Shown here in pieces: positions 8,008-17,207 of a DNA stretch of 64,000 nucleotides (positions are counted from its first letter, which is position 1; each line of letters starts with the position of its first letter). Source of the stretch: Halosimplex halophilum (GTDB lineage: Archaea > Halobacteriota > Halobacteria > Halobacteriales > Haloarculaceae); NCBI RefSeq assembly GCF_004698125.1, contig NZ_ML214297.1:1426001-1490000 (forward strand), read 5' to 3'. Position numbers and translations under genes: made by a program. The notes under the pieces were generated by a model. That model ran no database searches. It was not told where the DNA came from and saw only the letters and a list, made by a program, of their open reading frames with translations.

Positions 8008-9453
8008 TCAGAGGTCGTCCGGGTCGCCCTTGAGATACTCCCGCAGGACGACCGTCGCGTAACTGCCCTTCGGGAGCGTGAACTCGAAGGTCACCACCCC
8101 GTCGGCGTCGCCGCGTCCGTCGGCGCCGTCGGTCCCGCCCGCGCCAGCGCCGTCGACGGACAGGTCGGTCCGCAGCAGGATCGCCCGGCGCGTCCCCGTC
8201 GACTCGAACTCGCCGGGGAGGTCGAAGTCCGCGGGGTCGAGGTCAAGGTCGTCGAGCACCTCCCGCTCGATCTCGCCGGGCTCGCCGTCGCCGAGTTCCG
8301 TCTCGGTGCCGACCAGCGGGGCGGTGACGAACGCGCGGCCCCGTTCGCAGTGCCGGCGGACCGTCCGGACCCGGTCTTCGGTCACGCGCTGGGTGCGGTC
8401 GGTATCGGGGAGCGCGACGCCCGCCGGCGCGTCCGAGTCCGCGAAACAGACCACGTCGCCCGCGACGGGTTCGTGGAACGGGAGCCCCCGCTCCAGCCGC
8501 TCCGAGAGGATCCGGTTGAACGCGTACGACTGGGCGGCGTTGACGAACAGCCGCTGGAGGTTCGAGGGGACCGCCTCGAGCGCGGCGCGGTAGTCCTCGT
8601 CGTCGAGGTCGCCGCCCCCTCCCTGTCGTTCGACGAGCCGGTGGCACATCGACCGCTCGAAGCCGAGTCGCCTCGGGAGTCGATCCAGCGCGCCCGCCCA
8701 GTCCTCGGTCTCGTCGACGTAGGCGCGGGCCTCCCGCGTCGACTCGGGTTCGCGATCGGCCGGGTTGCCGACGTAGGCCAGCACCGCGCCCTTCCAGTCG
8801 CCGCGGAGGACCGCCAGGCCGACCTCGTGGGTGACCGGCCGCTTGCTGCCGAACCGCTGCTGGCCGAAGTAGTTGGGGACGCCGACGGTGACGGGTTCGT
8901 CGCCAGCGGTGGCGTCCGCGGTCTCGGACTCCCCGGGGTCGCTCCCGCTGGCGAACGCCCGGAGATCGGCGGTGACGGCGTCGGCGAGTTCGGGCGCGTC
9001 GAGGTCGAGCCCGCGGACGGCGATCTCGAAGGCGTTGCCCGCCAGGTCGCCGAACAGGACCGGCCGGCCGGTCCGCCCGAGCGGTTCGATCTCGGTGTCG
9101 CGGATGTCGACCGCCCGGAGGTCGTCGGGTTCGACCTTCTCGACCGAGAACAGTTGCGTCGTGACGGCGTGTTTGTCCTTCGTCCCCGCCCAGGAGACCC
9201 GCTCGCGGGAGATGCCCAGGCGGTCCGAGAGTTCGGCGGCGAAGTCGTTGGTGTCCCACCCCCGCAGGGTGACCCGCGCGAGCACGTTCGGGTAGGCGCC
9301 GGCCCCGGAATCGAGCGGTTCGGGATCGAACGCCTCGACCTCGGTGACGCGGAAGTCCTCGGGCGCCTCGCGCAGGCGGCCCCCGAGACCGGGCGCGTCG
9401 CTGACGTAGTACTCCATCCCGACCGCCCGCTCGACGGGGTGTGCCTCGCGCAT
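8008..9453 (-). CDS. truD: tRNA pseudouridine(13) synthase TruD
   Basis: A 481-residue protein with the TruD signature [14 protein letters not shown]; Asp93 in that motif is the expected catalytic aspartate. Later conserved blocks include [21 protein letters not shown] and [16 protein letters not shown]. Between them sits an Asp/Glu-rich insertion typical of halophiles. The enzyme isomerises U13 in the D-stem of tRNAs. The start at 9453 gives an extra 12 residues before MEYYVSD, which is a possible alternative start. It appears to be a single-gene transcript. Confidence 0.95.
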   Translation of the reverse strand: MREAHPVERAVGMEYYVSDAPGLGGRLREAPEDFRVTEVEAFDPEPLDSGAGAYPNVLARVTLRGWDTNDFAAELSDRLGISRERVSWAGTKDKHAVTTQLFSVEKVEPDDLRAVDIRDTEIEPLGRTGRPVLFGDLAGNAFEIAVRGLDLDAPELADAVTADLRAFASGSDPGESETADATAGDEPVTVGVPNYFGQQRFGSKRPVTHEVGLAVLRGDWKGAVLAYVGNPADREPESTREARAYVDETEDWAGALDRLPRRLGFERSMCHRLVERQGGGGDLDDEDYRAALEAVPSNLQRLFVNAAQSYAFNRILSERLERGLPFHEPVAGDVVCFADSDAPAGVALPDTDRTQRVTEDRVRTVRRHCERGRAFVTAPLVGTETELGDGEPGEIEREVLDDLDLDPADFDLPGEFESTGTRRAILLRTDLSVDGAGAGGTDGADGRGDADGVVTFEFTLPKGSYATVVLREYLKGDPDDL

Positions 9454-9532
9454 CTGTCGGTGAGTCGCCCGGCCGCGAGTAAATGCCTGTCGACCCTCGC
9501 GGGTCGAGAGGGGCCTCGACCGCCGGCCGTCG

Positions 9533-10051
9533 TCACTCGATGGTGACGGTGGCCGCCGCGTTCTGCTCGTCGTTCACGCGCACGTCGACCTCGTAGTCGC
9601 CGGGCTCGTCGGGGTTGTCGACGGCGGGGTAGCCGACGACGACCACGTCGCCCTCCGAGAGCGTGTAGTCGGTGTCCAGCGTCACGTCGAAGGAGTAGGC
9701 GTTGTTGTTGACGCCGCTGACCGACCCCTCGTCGAACTCGCGCTCCAGCTCGCCGTCGTCGTCGGTGTCGACGCCGAGGACGATCTCCCCGTGCTGGGCG
9801 GAGTCGACGGTGAAGTTCTCGCGGGGGTACGTCGCGCCGATCGCGGTCCACTCGCTGCCGTTCGTCGTCTCGTCGACCGTCAGGCGGAGCGTCTGGTTCA
9901 CGTCGGTCGCGCCCGCGCTGTCGTCTTCGAGGGCGACCTGCTCGCCCGTGACCGTCGTGGGGTCGCCGTCGCCGCTCCCGCCGGTGAGCGCCGAACAGCC
10001 GGCCAGTGCAACCAGCGTCGCGAGTCCGACCGCGATGAGCGTTCGTTTCAC
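9533..10051 (-). CDS. Secreted lipoprotein of unknown function
   Basis: A 172-residue protein with a Sec-type lipoprotein signal ([19 protein letters not shown]; lipid attachment expected at Cys19). The mature part is acidic, with a beta-rich pattern that ends [13 protein letters not shown], reminiscent of an Ig-like or type IV pilin-associated beta fold. No catalytic motif is visible. It would be anchored on the outer face of the membrane. It is divergent from the MBL-fold gene at 10187. Confidence 0.8.
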   Translation of the reverse strand: MKRTLIAVGLATLVALAGCSALTGGSGDGDPTTVTGEQVALEDDSAGATDVNQTLRLTVDETTNGSEWTAIGATYPRENFTVDSAQHGEIVLGVDTDDDGELEREFDEGSVSGVNNNAYSFDVTLDTDYTLSEGDVVVVGYPAVDNPDEPGDYEVDVRVNDEQNAAATVTIE

Positions 10052-10186
10052 GCTCGCCCGGAAGGACCTGCCACTGGTAAACTTGTCGGACGTATCGGGA
10101 CAGAAAGCTTATACCCGGGGATCCCCCGGAGCGGTTCGGCGGTGACCCCGAAACTGACAGGTGTCGGCCGGTCGAACCCGAGACGC

Positions 10187-11005
10187 ATGGAACGCACGCG
10201 CGTCGACGCGGCGCGAGTCGACGTGGCGGTCGAGACCCGCGCGCCGACGGGCGAGACGGCCGCGTACGTGCTGGGCTCTGATCCGGCGCTGCTGGTCGAC
10301 CCCGCCGCACGGACCGACCGCCTCGACGCGGTGGCGGCCGAGCGCCGCGTCGGCCACGTCGCGGTCACGCACCACCACCCCGACCACGTCGGCGCCGTGG
10401 CCGACTACGCGGCCGAACACGACGCGACGGTCTGGGCGCGGACGGGCCGGACGGACGCCTTCGAGGCGGTGGCCGGCGTCGCGCCCGACCGGACCTTCGC
10501 GGAGGGGACCCGCATCGGGACCGGCGAGGGGGCGGTCCGGGTGGTCGACACGCCGGGCCACGCGCCCGAGCACGTCGCGTTCGCCGCGAGCGGAGTCGGC
10601 AGGGCCGACGACAGCGTCCTCGTCGCCGGCGACCTCGCCGTCGCGGAGGGGAGCGTCGTCGTCGGCGCCCCCGAGGGCGACCTGCGCGCGTACCTCACCT
10701 CGCTCCGCCGGGTCCACGCGATGGCGCCCGACCGGCTCCTCCCGGCCCACGGCCCGAGCGTGGAGGGCCCGGCGGTCCGCGCGACGGCGACGCGGCTGGT
10801 CGCCCACCGGCTCGACCGCGAGCGCCGGGTCCGCGAGGCTGTCGCGGCGGGCGCCGAGACCGTCCCCGCAGTCACCGACGCCGCCTACGAGAGGGACCTG
10901 TCGGGCGTGCGCGACCTCGCGGAGGCGACCGTCCGCGCACACCTCGAAAAGCTCGCCGTCGAGGGGCGAGTCCGGTGGGACGGCGAGCGGGCGCGACCGG
11001 CGTAG
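10187..11005 (+). CDS. MBL-fold hydrolase
   Basis: A 272-residue metallo-beta-lactamase-fold protein. The metal motif HxHxDH is at His62, His64, Asp66 and His67 (THHHPDHVGAV); later ligands are in DTPGHAPEHVAF and in the LLPAHGP segment. The C-terminus contains a winged-helix-like part around DLAEATVRAHLEKLAVEGRVRW, as in the LACTB2-type subgroup. It is predicted to be a Zn-dependent hydrolase of thioesters, nucleic acid or similar; the substrate is open. The next gene starts 65 bases downstream on the same strand. Confidence 0.88.
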   Translation: MERTRVDAARVDVAVETRAPTGETAAYVLGSDPALLVDPAARTDRLDAVAAERRVGHVAVTHHHPDHVGAVADYAAEHDATVWARTGRTDAFEAVAGVAPDRTFAEGTRIGTGEGAVRVVDTPGHAPEHVAFAASGVGRADDSVLVAGDLAVAEGSVVVGAPEGDLRAYLTSLRRVHAMAPDRLLPAHGPSVEGPAVRATATRLVAHRLDRERRVREAVAAGAETVPAVTDAAYERDLSGVRDLAEATVRAHLEKLAVEGRVRWDGERARPA

Positions 11006-11070
11006 CTCGACCGGTCTTCGCGGCCGGCCGCTCGCGACGCGCTTTTCCCCGTCGGCCCGGTAGCTCGCCC

Positions 11071-11799
11071 ATGGAGAGTCTCGAAGCCGAACGCGAGCGC
11101 GCCCAGGCGCTGGACGTGGCCGAGCTGGCCGACGCCATCGAGGCCATCGGCTTCGAGTGCACCCGCTGTGGCGCCTGCTGCAAGGCCGTCGAGGGCTGCG
11201 AGGGCGACGCCGAAGCGGGCGCGGAGAGCGAGCCCGAAGCAGGCGGGAAGACCGGGGGGAGCGACGGTCACGACCACACCGCGACCGTGTTCCCCGACGA
11301 GGTCCGCCAGTTGCAGGAGACGGGCGACTACGACTGGCGGGACGTGGCGCGGCCGATGCCCTACGGGCTCGTCGAGGGCGAGGACGGCCCGCAGGGCGAG
11401 ACCTTCGAGTGGGCGCTGCAGACCGACGACTGCGGCGACTGCCGGTTCTACGCCGAGGACGACGACGGCGTCGGCGCCTGCACGGTCCACGACGACCGCC
11501 CGCTGGTCTGCCGGACCTACCCGTTCAGCGTGGCCCTGGGCGGGACGAGCCAGCCGATGGGCGAGGCGGTCGACGAGGAGGGGATGGTCCGCGCCCACGA
11601 GTGCGAGGGGCTGGGCCGGGACATCTCCCGCGAGGAGGCCGAGGAGCTGGCCCGGGCGCTCAAGGAGCGAGCGGTACGCGAACTGGCGGAGGCCATCGCC
11701 GTCCGGGACGGCTACCGGCCGGTCGAGCGCGACGCCGGCGAGGTGGTGGTCTTCGACTCCGAGGGGCCCAAGCGACCGGACGGGTCGCCCGTCGAGTGA
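11071..11799 (+). CDS. YkgJ-family cysteine-cluster protein
   Basis: A 242-residue protein with the cluster FECTRCGACC (Cys30, Cys33, Cys36, Cys37) and later cysteines in DDCGDCRFY, GACTVHDDRPLVCRTYPF and HECEG. This spacing is typical of the YkgJ/UPF0153 group, thought to bind zinc or an iron-sulfur cluster. An acidic Glu/Asp/Gly insertion follows the first cluster. Function is not established. It lies behind the MBL hydrolase on the same strand and may be cotranscribed. Confidence 0.85.
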   Translation: MESLEAERERAQALDVAELADAIEAIGFECTRCGACCKAVEGCEGDAEAGAESEPEAGGKTGGSDGHDHTATVFPDEVRQLQETGDYDWRDVARPMPYGLVEGEDGPQGETFEWALQTDDCGDCRFYAEDDDGVGACTVHDDRPLVCRTYPFSVALGGTSQPMGEAVDEEGMVRAHECEGLGRDISREEAEELARALKERAVRELAEAIAVRDGYRPVERDAGEVVVFDSEGPKRPDGSPVE

Positions 11800-11884
11800 G
11801 GGCGCCGAACCGGCGCCCGGCGAGTGACGGGACCGGCGCCAGTCGCGCTCCGCGCACCGATCTGGTGGGGGAGGGGTGGCATAC

Positions 11885-11893
11885 TTTGATAAA
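11885..11893 (+). promoter_or_regulatory. Probable TATA box of the TRAM gene
   Basis: TTTGATAAA is the only AT-rich block upstream of the TRAM gene. An archaeal TATA box here would put the transcription start near 11913, downstream of the ATG at 11905. This supports the GTG at 11929 as the true start. Confidence 0.45.
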
Positions 11894-11928
11894 ACAGGGG
11901 GTCTATGACCCACCCGGAGGTCTACATC

Positions 11929-12324
11929 GTGGAAATCTCGGATAAACTGCTGTGTCTGTTCAGTGCGGACGTGTCGGACGACGGCGACCGATACGTCGTG
12001 GAGGTGCCCAAGCGGGAGATCGAGACGGGGGCGGTCGAACCGGGGGAGACGTACCGCGTCGCGCTCATCTCCTCGGAGGTGCAACAGTCCGAACAGCGGG
12101 ACGACGACAACGTCCCCTCCGAACCGCAGCCGCCGGTCGAGGCCGGCGAGATCCGCTACGTCGAGATCGAGGACATCGGCAAACAGGGCGACGGCATCGC
12201 GCGCGTCGAGCGCGGGTACGTCATCATCGTCCCCGGCGCCGACGTGGGCGAGCGCGTCAAGATCGAGGTCACCGAGGTCAAGTCCAACTTCGCGGTCGGC
12301 GAGATCATCGACGAGGACCTGTAG
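11929..12324 (+). CDS. TRAM-domain protein
   Basis: 131 residues from the GTG at 11929. The start choice rests on GGAGG eight bases upstream and on the TATA box position; an ATG at 11905 would add eight residues. The C-terminal half (VEAGEIRYVEIEDIGKQGDGIARVERG through VKSNFAVGEII) is a TRAM domain, an OB-like RNA-binding fold found in tRNA modification enzymes and as small stand-alone archaeal proteins that can act as RNA chaperones. The N-terminal half is a short extension typical of halophiles. Its RNA targets are unknown. Confidence 0.87.
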   Translation: MEISDKLLCLFSADVSDDGDRYVVEVPKREIETGAVEPGETYRVALISSEVQQSEQRDDDNVPSEPQPPVEAGEIRYVEIEDIGKQGDGIARVERGYVIIVPGADVGERVKIEVTEVKSNFAVGEIIDEDL

Positions 12325-12563
12325 TTCTCCGGGCACCCCCGCCCGCCAGCCACCCGCCGAGCGGCGCGGCCGCCGAACCTACCCGGACGACGGCGTCACC
12401 GACCCCGCTGGTACGACCGGTTAACCAACGGCACCAACGGCCCCCGTCCAGCCCGCCGTAGGCCGGCGTTACGACCGGGGGCGGACCAACTAATCGCAAG
12501 AGGGCGTCGGGTTTTACCGATCGTACCAAACCCGCTTTAGGGGAACGGTACCTCCCTGGAAGT

Positions 12564-12809
12564 ATGAGCGCGACCACCGCGAGCGCGACGGGCGACCAAC
12601 TCACCCCCAAGCAGCGCCGGATCCTCGAGTACCTCCGCGACAACGCCGGTCAGCAGACCTACTTCAAGTCGCGGCTCATCGGCGACGAACTCGATCTGTC
12701 GGCCAAGGAGGTCGGCTCGAACATGACCGCCATCCAGAACAGCGACCTCGATCTGGACGTGGAGAAGTGGGGCTACTCCTCGTCGACCACCTGGAAGGTC
12801 ACGGCGTAA
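12564..12809 (+). CDS. Small winged-helix-like protein, DUF7123-like
   Basis: An 81-residue protein with LTPKQRRILEYLRDN, a middle helix around RLIGDELDLSAKEVGSNMTAIQ, and an aromatic C-terminal wing WGYSSSTTWKVTA. The arrangement is that of a compact HTH that senses or binds DNA. It matches a small family that is widespread in haloarchaea and has no assigned function. The 238-base region before it contains no ORF; an AT-rich CTTTAG block lies about 30 bases before the ATG. Confidence 0.8.
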   Translation: MSATTASATGDQLTPKQRRILEYLRDNAGQQTYFKSRLIGDELDLSAKEVGSNMTAIQNSDLDLDVEKWGYSSSTTWKVTA

Positions 12810-12901
12810 CCGAACTCCCTCTCGCGCTTTTTCACACCCGCCAGCGACGGCTGGCGGATGGTGCGTCTTCGTGTTCCACGGGAGTTCGGCCCGAGTGCCC
12901 G

Positions 12902-13504
12902 TCAGGGGTCGTAGGTGACGATGTCGTCGGCGTCGGCCGCCAGCTCGGCGGCCTCGGGCCCGAACGAGTCGGCGTGCTGGACGAGCAACAGGAGCAGCGT
13001 CTCCGGCCGCCGGAGCGCGTAGCCGTCCTCGCGGGAGAGCAGGCCCGCCTCCTCCAGCTGGCTGGCGTACTTGCTGACGGTGGGCGCGGAGACGCCCAGT
13101 TCCTCGGCGAGCGCGGTGCCCGACGCCGCCGGGTCGCGCAGGAGCGCGACGACCATCCCGCGGGGGGTCTCCCGGCGGAGGTAGCCCAGCGCTACCTGCT
13201 CGAACTCCGAGAAGCGGTCGGCGGGGAAGTACCGCCGGTACTCGCCGTCCTCGCGGCTCTCGACGACGCCCTCCCGTTCGAGCCGCCGGAGGTGGTGCTG
13301 GGTCTCCCCCGTGCCCAGCTGCAGGTCGTCGCGGATCTTCGAGAAGTGCGCGCCGGGCGTCGCGGCGACGTACCCGAGCAGGGCGTCGGGCGCGTCGCTG
13401 TCGCTGTCCTTCGCGAAGCCGACGAACGGGCTGGACGCCCCCAGCGCGGCGAACCGACGGAGCGTCGCCCGCTTGCTCTCGTCGACATCCCCCTCTCGCG
13501 CCAT
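12902..13504 (-). CDS. Two-domain winged-helix transcriptional regulator
   Basis: A 200-residue protein with two consecutive winged helices. The first (about 38-95) contains YVAATPGAHFSKIRDDLQLGTGETQHHLRRLEREGVVE; the second (about 110-170) contains GTALAEELGVSAPTVSKYASQLEEAGLLSR. This double wHTH organisation is common in haloarchaeal regulators of the ArsR/MarR-like group. No ligand domain is seen, so it may act with a partner or respond to DNA occupancy. It is convergent with the DUF7123-like gene and may be read in its own unit. Confidence 0.87.
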   Translation of the reverse strand: MAREGDVDESKRATLRRFAALGASSPFVGFAKDSDSDAPDALLGYVAATPGAHFSKIRDDLQLGTGETQHHLRRLEREGVVESREDGEYRRYFPADRFSEFEQVALGYLRRETPRGMVVALLRDPAASGTALAEELGVSAPTVSKYASQLEEAGLLSREDGYALRRPETLLLLLVQHADSFGPEAAELAADADDIVTYDP

Positions 13505-13613
13505 TACGAGCCCTTTGGCAGTGGGGTGGTAAAACGGCTTCGGCTGGTCGAACGGTCGCGGAAAACGGGGTCGGCGGGCGGGTCACCGCCCGGGAGGGCG
13601 CGGCAAGGGCGTC

Positions 13614-14843
13614 TTACTCGGTCTCCGTCTCGGGCTCGCGCTCGCCGTCGGAGGCGGTGTCGGCGCTCCCGCCGCTGCCGTCGCCGCCGGGGCCGCCGAC
13701 CGGACTGCCGGAGGGGTCCATCTCCGCGTCCATCTCCTGGATGACCTCGTCGGGGTCGCGGATGTTCGTCGCGTCGTTGCCCTCCTTGATGGCCTGGGCC
13801 TCCTGTTCCATCTCCTCGACGTCGACCTCCGCCTCCTGGTCGATCTGGCCGAGGATCTCCTCGATGTCGTCGAGGCCGAGCAGCTCGCGCGTCTCGCTGT
13901 CGAAGTCGAGGCTGTCGAGTTCGCTCTCGCCGTTGACCTTCGCCATGTCGCTCACGTCGCCGCCGGAGAGGTGCTTGCCGTAGCGGCCGACCAGCGAGGT
14001 GAGCTCCTGGGGCATGACGAACGTGGTCGACTCGCCCTGGCCGATGTTCTCGAGGGTCTCCATCCCCTTGTCGATGATGGCGCGCTCGCCCATCGACTCG
14101 GCGGACTTCGCCCGCAGCACGGTCGAGATGGCGTCACCCTGCGCTTCGAGGATCTGCGACTGCTTTTTCCCCTGGGCGCGGACGATGTCGGACTGCTTCT
14201 CACCCTGGGCCTGCTCGATGGCCGAGCGCCGTTCGCCCTGCGCCTCCAGGATCATGGCGCGGCGCTTGCGCTCGGCGGAGGTCTGCTGCTCCATCGCCTG
14301 CTGGACGTCCTTCGAGGGGTTGACCTCGCGGACCTCGACGCTCTCGACGCGGATCCCCCACTCGTCGGTGGGCTCGTCCAGCTCCTTGCGGATCTTCGCG
14401 TTGATCTCCTGGCGCTTGTTGAGCGTGTCGTCGAGTTCCATGTCGCCCAGCACGGCCCGGAGGGTGGTCTGGGCGAGGTTGGAGACGGCCTTCTTGTAGT
14501 TGTCCACTTCGAGGAACGCCTTCTTGGCGTCCATGACCTTGATGTAGACGACCGCGTCGGCGGTCACCGGCGAGTTGTCGCGGGTGATCGCCTCCTGGCG
14601 CGGCACGTCCAGCGTCTGGGTCCGCATGTCGAAGGCGTAGGTCTTCGAGACGAACGGCGGGACGATGTTGATACCCGGTTCGAGCAGTTTGCGGTACTCG
14701 CCGAAGACCGTCAGGGCCCGTTTCTCGTAGGCGTTGACGATCTCGACGGACTTGTAGACGACCACGACCGCCAGCAGCAACAGCAGCACTGCGACGATCG
14801 GAAGGGCGCCACCGACGCTCTGCAACACTGGTGCGGGGCTCAT
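13614..14843 (-). CDS. SPFH/stomatin-like membrane protein
   Basis: A 409-residue protein. An N-terminal membrane helix (about 13-31) precedes an SPFH/Band-7 domain with PGINIVPPFVSKTYAFDMRTQTLDV and a later VESVEVREVNPSKDVQQAM block. Next comes a coiled coil of repeated EAQGE/RAQGKKQ units (about 190-250). The long acidic tail ends in a Gly/Ser-rich stretch. SPFH proteins form oligomeric membrane microdomains and often scaffold proteases. An NfeD protein is encoded just upstream, the classic partner of this family, so the two are likely a functional pair. Confidence 0.93.
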   Translation of the reverse strand: MSPAPVLQSVGGALPIVAVLLLLLAVVVVYKSVEIVNAYEKRALTVFGEYRKLLEPGINIVPPFVSKTYAFDMRTQTLDVPRQEAITRDNSPVTADAVVYIKVMDAKKAFLEVDNYKKAVSNLAQTTLRAVLGDMELDDTLNKRQEINAKIRKELDEPTDEWGIRVESVEVREVNPSKDVQQAMEQQTSAERKRRAMILEAQGERRSAIEQAQGEKQSDIVRAQGKKQSQILEAQGDAISTVLRAKSAESMGERAIIDKGMETLENIGQGESTTFVMPQELTSLVGRYGKHLSGGDVSDMAKVNGESELDSLDFDSETRELLGLDDIEEILGQIDQEAEVDVEEMEQEAQAIKEGNDATNIRDPDEVIQEMDAEMDPSGSPVGGPGGDGSGGSADTASDGEREPETETE

Positions 14844-14966
14844 ACGTTCGAAGTTTGCTCCACCCAGTCAAAAGTGTTGGGTGAGATACCACAGTTCCGG
14901 GCGGCGTCGATGTCGGGTCGGCGGTCCCGGAGCCGGGCGGTCGCCGCGGTCGGGACCCGGTGAGGC

Positions 14967-15662
14967 TCAGGCGGTGTCCGTCTCGAACTCGCGGTCCCGG
15001 TCGGAGTCCTCGGACTCGGAACCCCCGGACTCGCCGTCCGAGTCGGCCGCGGCGTCGTCTATCGCCGTCCCCTCGCCGTCGGTCGCCGCCCCCTCGTCGT
15101 CGGTCGCCGTTCCCTCGCGCTGGCGCTCGCGGGCGAGCGCGCGGTCGATGTCGTCGACGCCGCCGGCGAGGGGTTCGACGGTGAGGACGTTGCCGCCGCC
15201 GGGGTCGACGACCATCACCTCGGTCCCCTCCTCGATCTCGCCGTCGACGCTCTCGGCGCGGTAGTAGGGGTTGAACCCGCCCCCGTCGAGCTTGACCTCG
15301 CCGCCGCTCCGGGAGACGCGCTCGGTGACGCGGCCGGTCTTGCCCCGTAGCGAGTCGGAGTCGCTCGTCTGGTCGGTCCCCTTGCCGCCGTAGAAGTCGA
15401 ACTGGCGGTAGACGTAGAGCGCCGCGCCGCCCGCCCCGAGGACGAGTCCGGCGAGGATCAGCGGCGCGAGGACGCCGAGTCCCGGGGGCAACAGCAGGCC
15501 GACGAGCCCCGCCACCAGCAGGGCGACGCCGAGGACGACGAAGTGCGCGCCGGGCGCGAACGCCTCGGCGAACATCAGTCCGGCGCCCGCCAGCACGAGG
15601 AACAGCGAGAGGTTCGACCCGATCCACGACAGGACCGAGGTCTGACCGATCCACTCGAACAT
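14967..15662 (-). CDS. NfeD family membrane protein
   Basis: A 231-residue protein with three to four hydrophobic segments in the first 90 residues (including LVLAGAGLMFAEAFAPGAHF and a PPGLGVLAPLILAGLVLGAG block). An OB-like NfeD domain follows around SLRGKTGRVTERVSRSGGEVKLDGGGFNPYYRAES. The tail is Asp/Glu/Ser-rich and disordered. NfeD proteins are membrane partners of SPFH/stomatin proteins. The gene lies 123 bases upstream of the SPFH gene on the same strand, which agrees with that partnership. Confidence 0.92.
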   Translation of the reverse strand: MFEWIGQTSVLSWIGSNLSLFLVLAGAGLMFAEAFAPGAHFVVLGVALLVAGLVGLLLPPGLGVLAPLILAGLVLGAGGAALYVYRQFDFYGGKGTDQTSDSDSLRGKTGRVTERVSRSGGEVKLDGGGFNPYYRAESVDGEIEEGTEVMVVDPGGGNVLTVEPLAGGVDDIDRALARERQREGTATDDEGAATDGEGTAIDDAAADSDGESGGSESEDSDRDREFETDTA

Positions 15663-15734
15663 AGCGGAGATTCGGTCGCCTGCCCGAAAACACTTCTGCT
15701 CGTGCGGGTTTCCACCGCGCCGCCGCCGGAGCCG

Positions 15735-16172
15735 TCAGAACCGTACGAACACCGCGTAGACGACCGCGGTCACGGCGGCGACGCCGAGCGCGATCGCGCC
15801 GACCGTCGACGGGGTCAGCGGCGTGACGACGCTGGCGAACACCAGCAGGACCAGCAGCGCGCCGGCGGCGACGAACACCGCGCTCTCCAGGCTCGGCGTG
15901 TCCGACTCGACGGGCAGGTCCGGCGTCACCGACCCGGCGACGTTGCCGCCGCCCCCGTTCTCCCCGCCCCCGCTCCCGTCGCCGTCGTCGCCGTCCGTCC
16001 CGCCGAAGGCGACCGTCGGGCCGTCGTCGTCCTCCTCGCCGACCGCCACGTCCCACTCGTCGCCATCGTCGAGGGTGTCGGCCTCCTCGACGTCGCCGGT
16101 GTCGTCGCCCACCTCGTCGACGGAGAACCGCCACTCCTCCTCGTCGTCCTCGGCCCCGGCGTCGTCTGCCAT
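15735..16172 (-). CDS. Acidic protein with two C-terminal membrane helices
   Basis: A 145-residue protein. The first 85 residues are very rich in Asp, Glu and Gly and probably disordered. Two hydrophobic segments follow (about 93-113 and 120-142), ending FVRF. It resembles a haloarchaeal hypothetical family (DUF7312-like). It sits just upstream of the NfeD-SPFH pair on the same strand (72 bases to nfeD) and may belong to the same membrane module. It is divergent from the ABC exporter genes. Confidence 0.75.
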   Translation of the reverse strand: MADDAGAEDDEEEWRFSVDEVGDDTGDVEEADTLDDGDEWDVAVGEEDDDGPTVAFGGTDGDDGDGSGGGENGGGGNVAGSVTPDLPVESDTPSLESAVFVAAGALLVLLVFASVVTPLTPSTVGAIALGVAAVTAVVYAVFVRF

Positions 16173-16392
16173 GGCCGCTCGTTACGGCCGGCGACCAATA
16201 GGGCTTGTCGTCGCCGGCCGCGCCGTGGACCGACTCCTGTTCGATAGCAGATAGAAACGCCGTTCTCCAAGCGCTTTTGTTTCAGGCGGTTCCCCTCGGA
16301 GTATGCGAGCGTGCCCTCCAGCCGAGCGGTGGCCGTCGCGGTGCGAGCGGCCGTCCGCCCGACAGCGGCGTGGCGTCGAACGCGAGTCGCTC

Positions 16393-16414
16393 GCGCGGGA
16401 ACCGCTTCCCGCGC
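16393..16414 (+). promoter_or_regulatory. Short perfect hairpin upstream of the ABC operon
   Basis: GCGCGGGAA is followed by a four-base loop CCGC and the exact reverse complement TTCCCGCGC, 28 bases before the GTG of the ABC ATPase gene. It could be a leader-RNA hairpin or an operator. It may also be chance in very GC-rich DNA. Confidence 0.3.
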
Positions 16415-16442
16415 GGTCCGCGAGTTCCGGGGGTGAGCGACG

Positions 16443-17207
16443 GTGACCGATCCCGCCGTCGTCGCCGACGGACTGACGAAGCGGTACGGCGAGGAACTGG
16501 CCGTCTCGGACCTGTCGCTGTCGATCCCGGGCGGCGACGTGTACGGCTTCCTCGGCCCCAACGGCGCCGGGAAGACGACGACGATGCGGATGCTGACCGG
16601 GCTGACCCGCCCGACCGAGGGGACGGCGACGGTCGCGGGCGCCGCCGTCGACGACCGGCCGGCGCTGACCGAGCGGATCGGCTACCTGCCGGCCGACCCG
16701 CCGGTCTACGACGAGCTGACCGGCCGCGAACACCTGCGGTACGTCGCGCGGCTCCACGAGCTTCCACCGGCGGAGGCCGGCGAGCGAATCGACGACATGC
16801 TCGCGCGGTTCGAGCTGGCGGGCGACGCCGACCGCCGGATCGGGGAGTACTCGACGGGGATGCAGAAGAAGGTCGGCGCCATCGCGGCGCTGCTAGGCGA
16901 CCCCGAGGTGGTCTTTCTCGACGAGCCGACCAGCGGGCTCGACCCGCGTGCGGCGCGAACGATGCGCGAGACCGTCGCGGCGGTCGCAGAGCGCGACGTG
17001 ACCGTCTTCCTCTCCTCGCACGTCCTCTCGGTCGTCGACGAACTCGCCGACACCGTCGGCGTCATCGACGACGGGGAGCTCGTCGCCGAGGGGCCCCCGG
17101 CGGAGCTGAAACGGCGCGCCCGCGACGACGGCGAGGCGGACCTGGAGACGGCGTTCCTCGACATCACGGAGGACGAGGATGTCCCGGACGAACGAGTCGA
17201 GGCCTGA
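16443..17207 (+). CDS. ABC transporter ATP-binding protein
   Basis: A 254-residue ATPase with Walker A GPNGAGKTT (38-46), the signature YSTGMQKK (replacing LSGGQ), Walker B VVFLDEP and a switch histidine in LSSHVLS. It resembles the CcmA/NatA class that energises membrane exporters built from one large permease. It starts with GTG at 16443, preceded by a GGGGGTGA stretch. The permease gene begins inside its 3' end, with a 29-base overlap, so they form an operon. The cargo is unknown. Confidence 0.93.
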   Translation: MTDPAVVADGLTKRYGEELAVSDLSLSIPGGDVYGFLGPNGAGKTTTMRMLTGLTRPTEGTATVAGAAVDDRPALTERIGYLPADPPVYDELTGREHLRYVARLHELPPAEAGERIDDMLARFELAGDADRRIGEYSTGMQKKVGAIAALLGDPEVVFLDEPTSGLDPRAARTMRETVAAVAERDVTVFLSSHVLSVVDELADTVGVIDDGELVAEGPPAELKRRARDDGEADLETAFLDITEDEDVPDERVEA

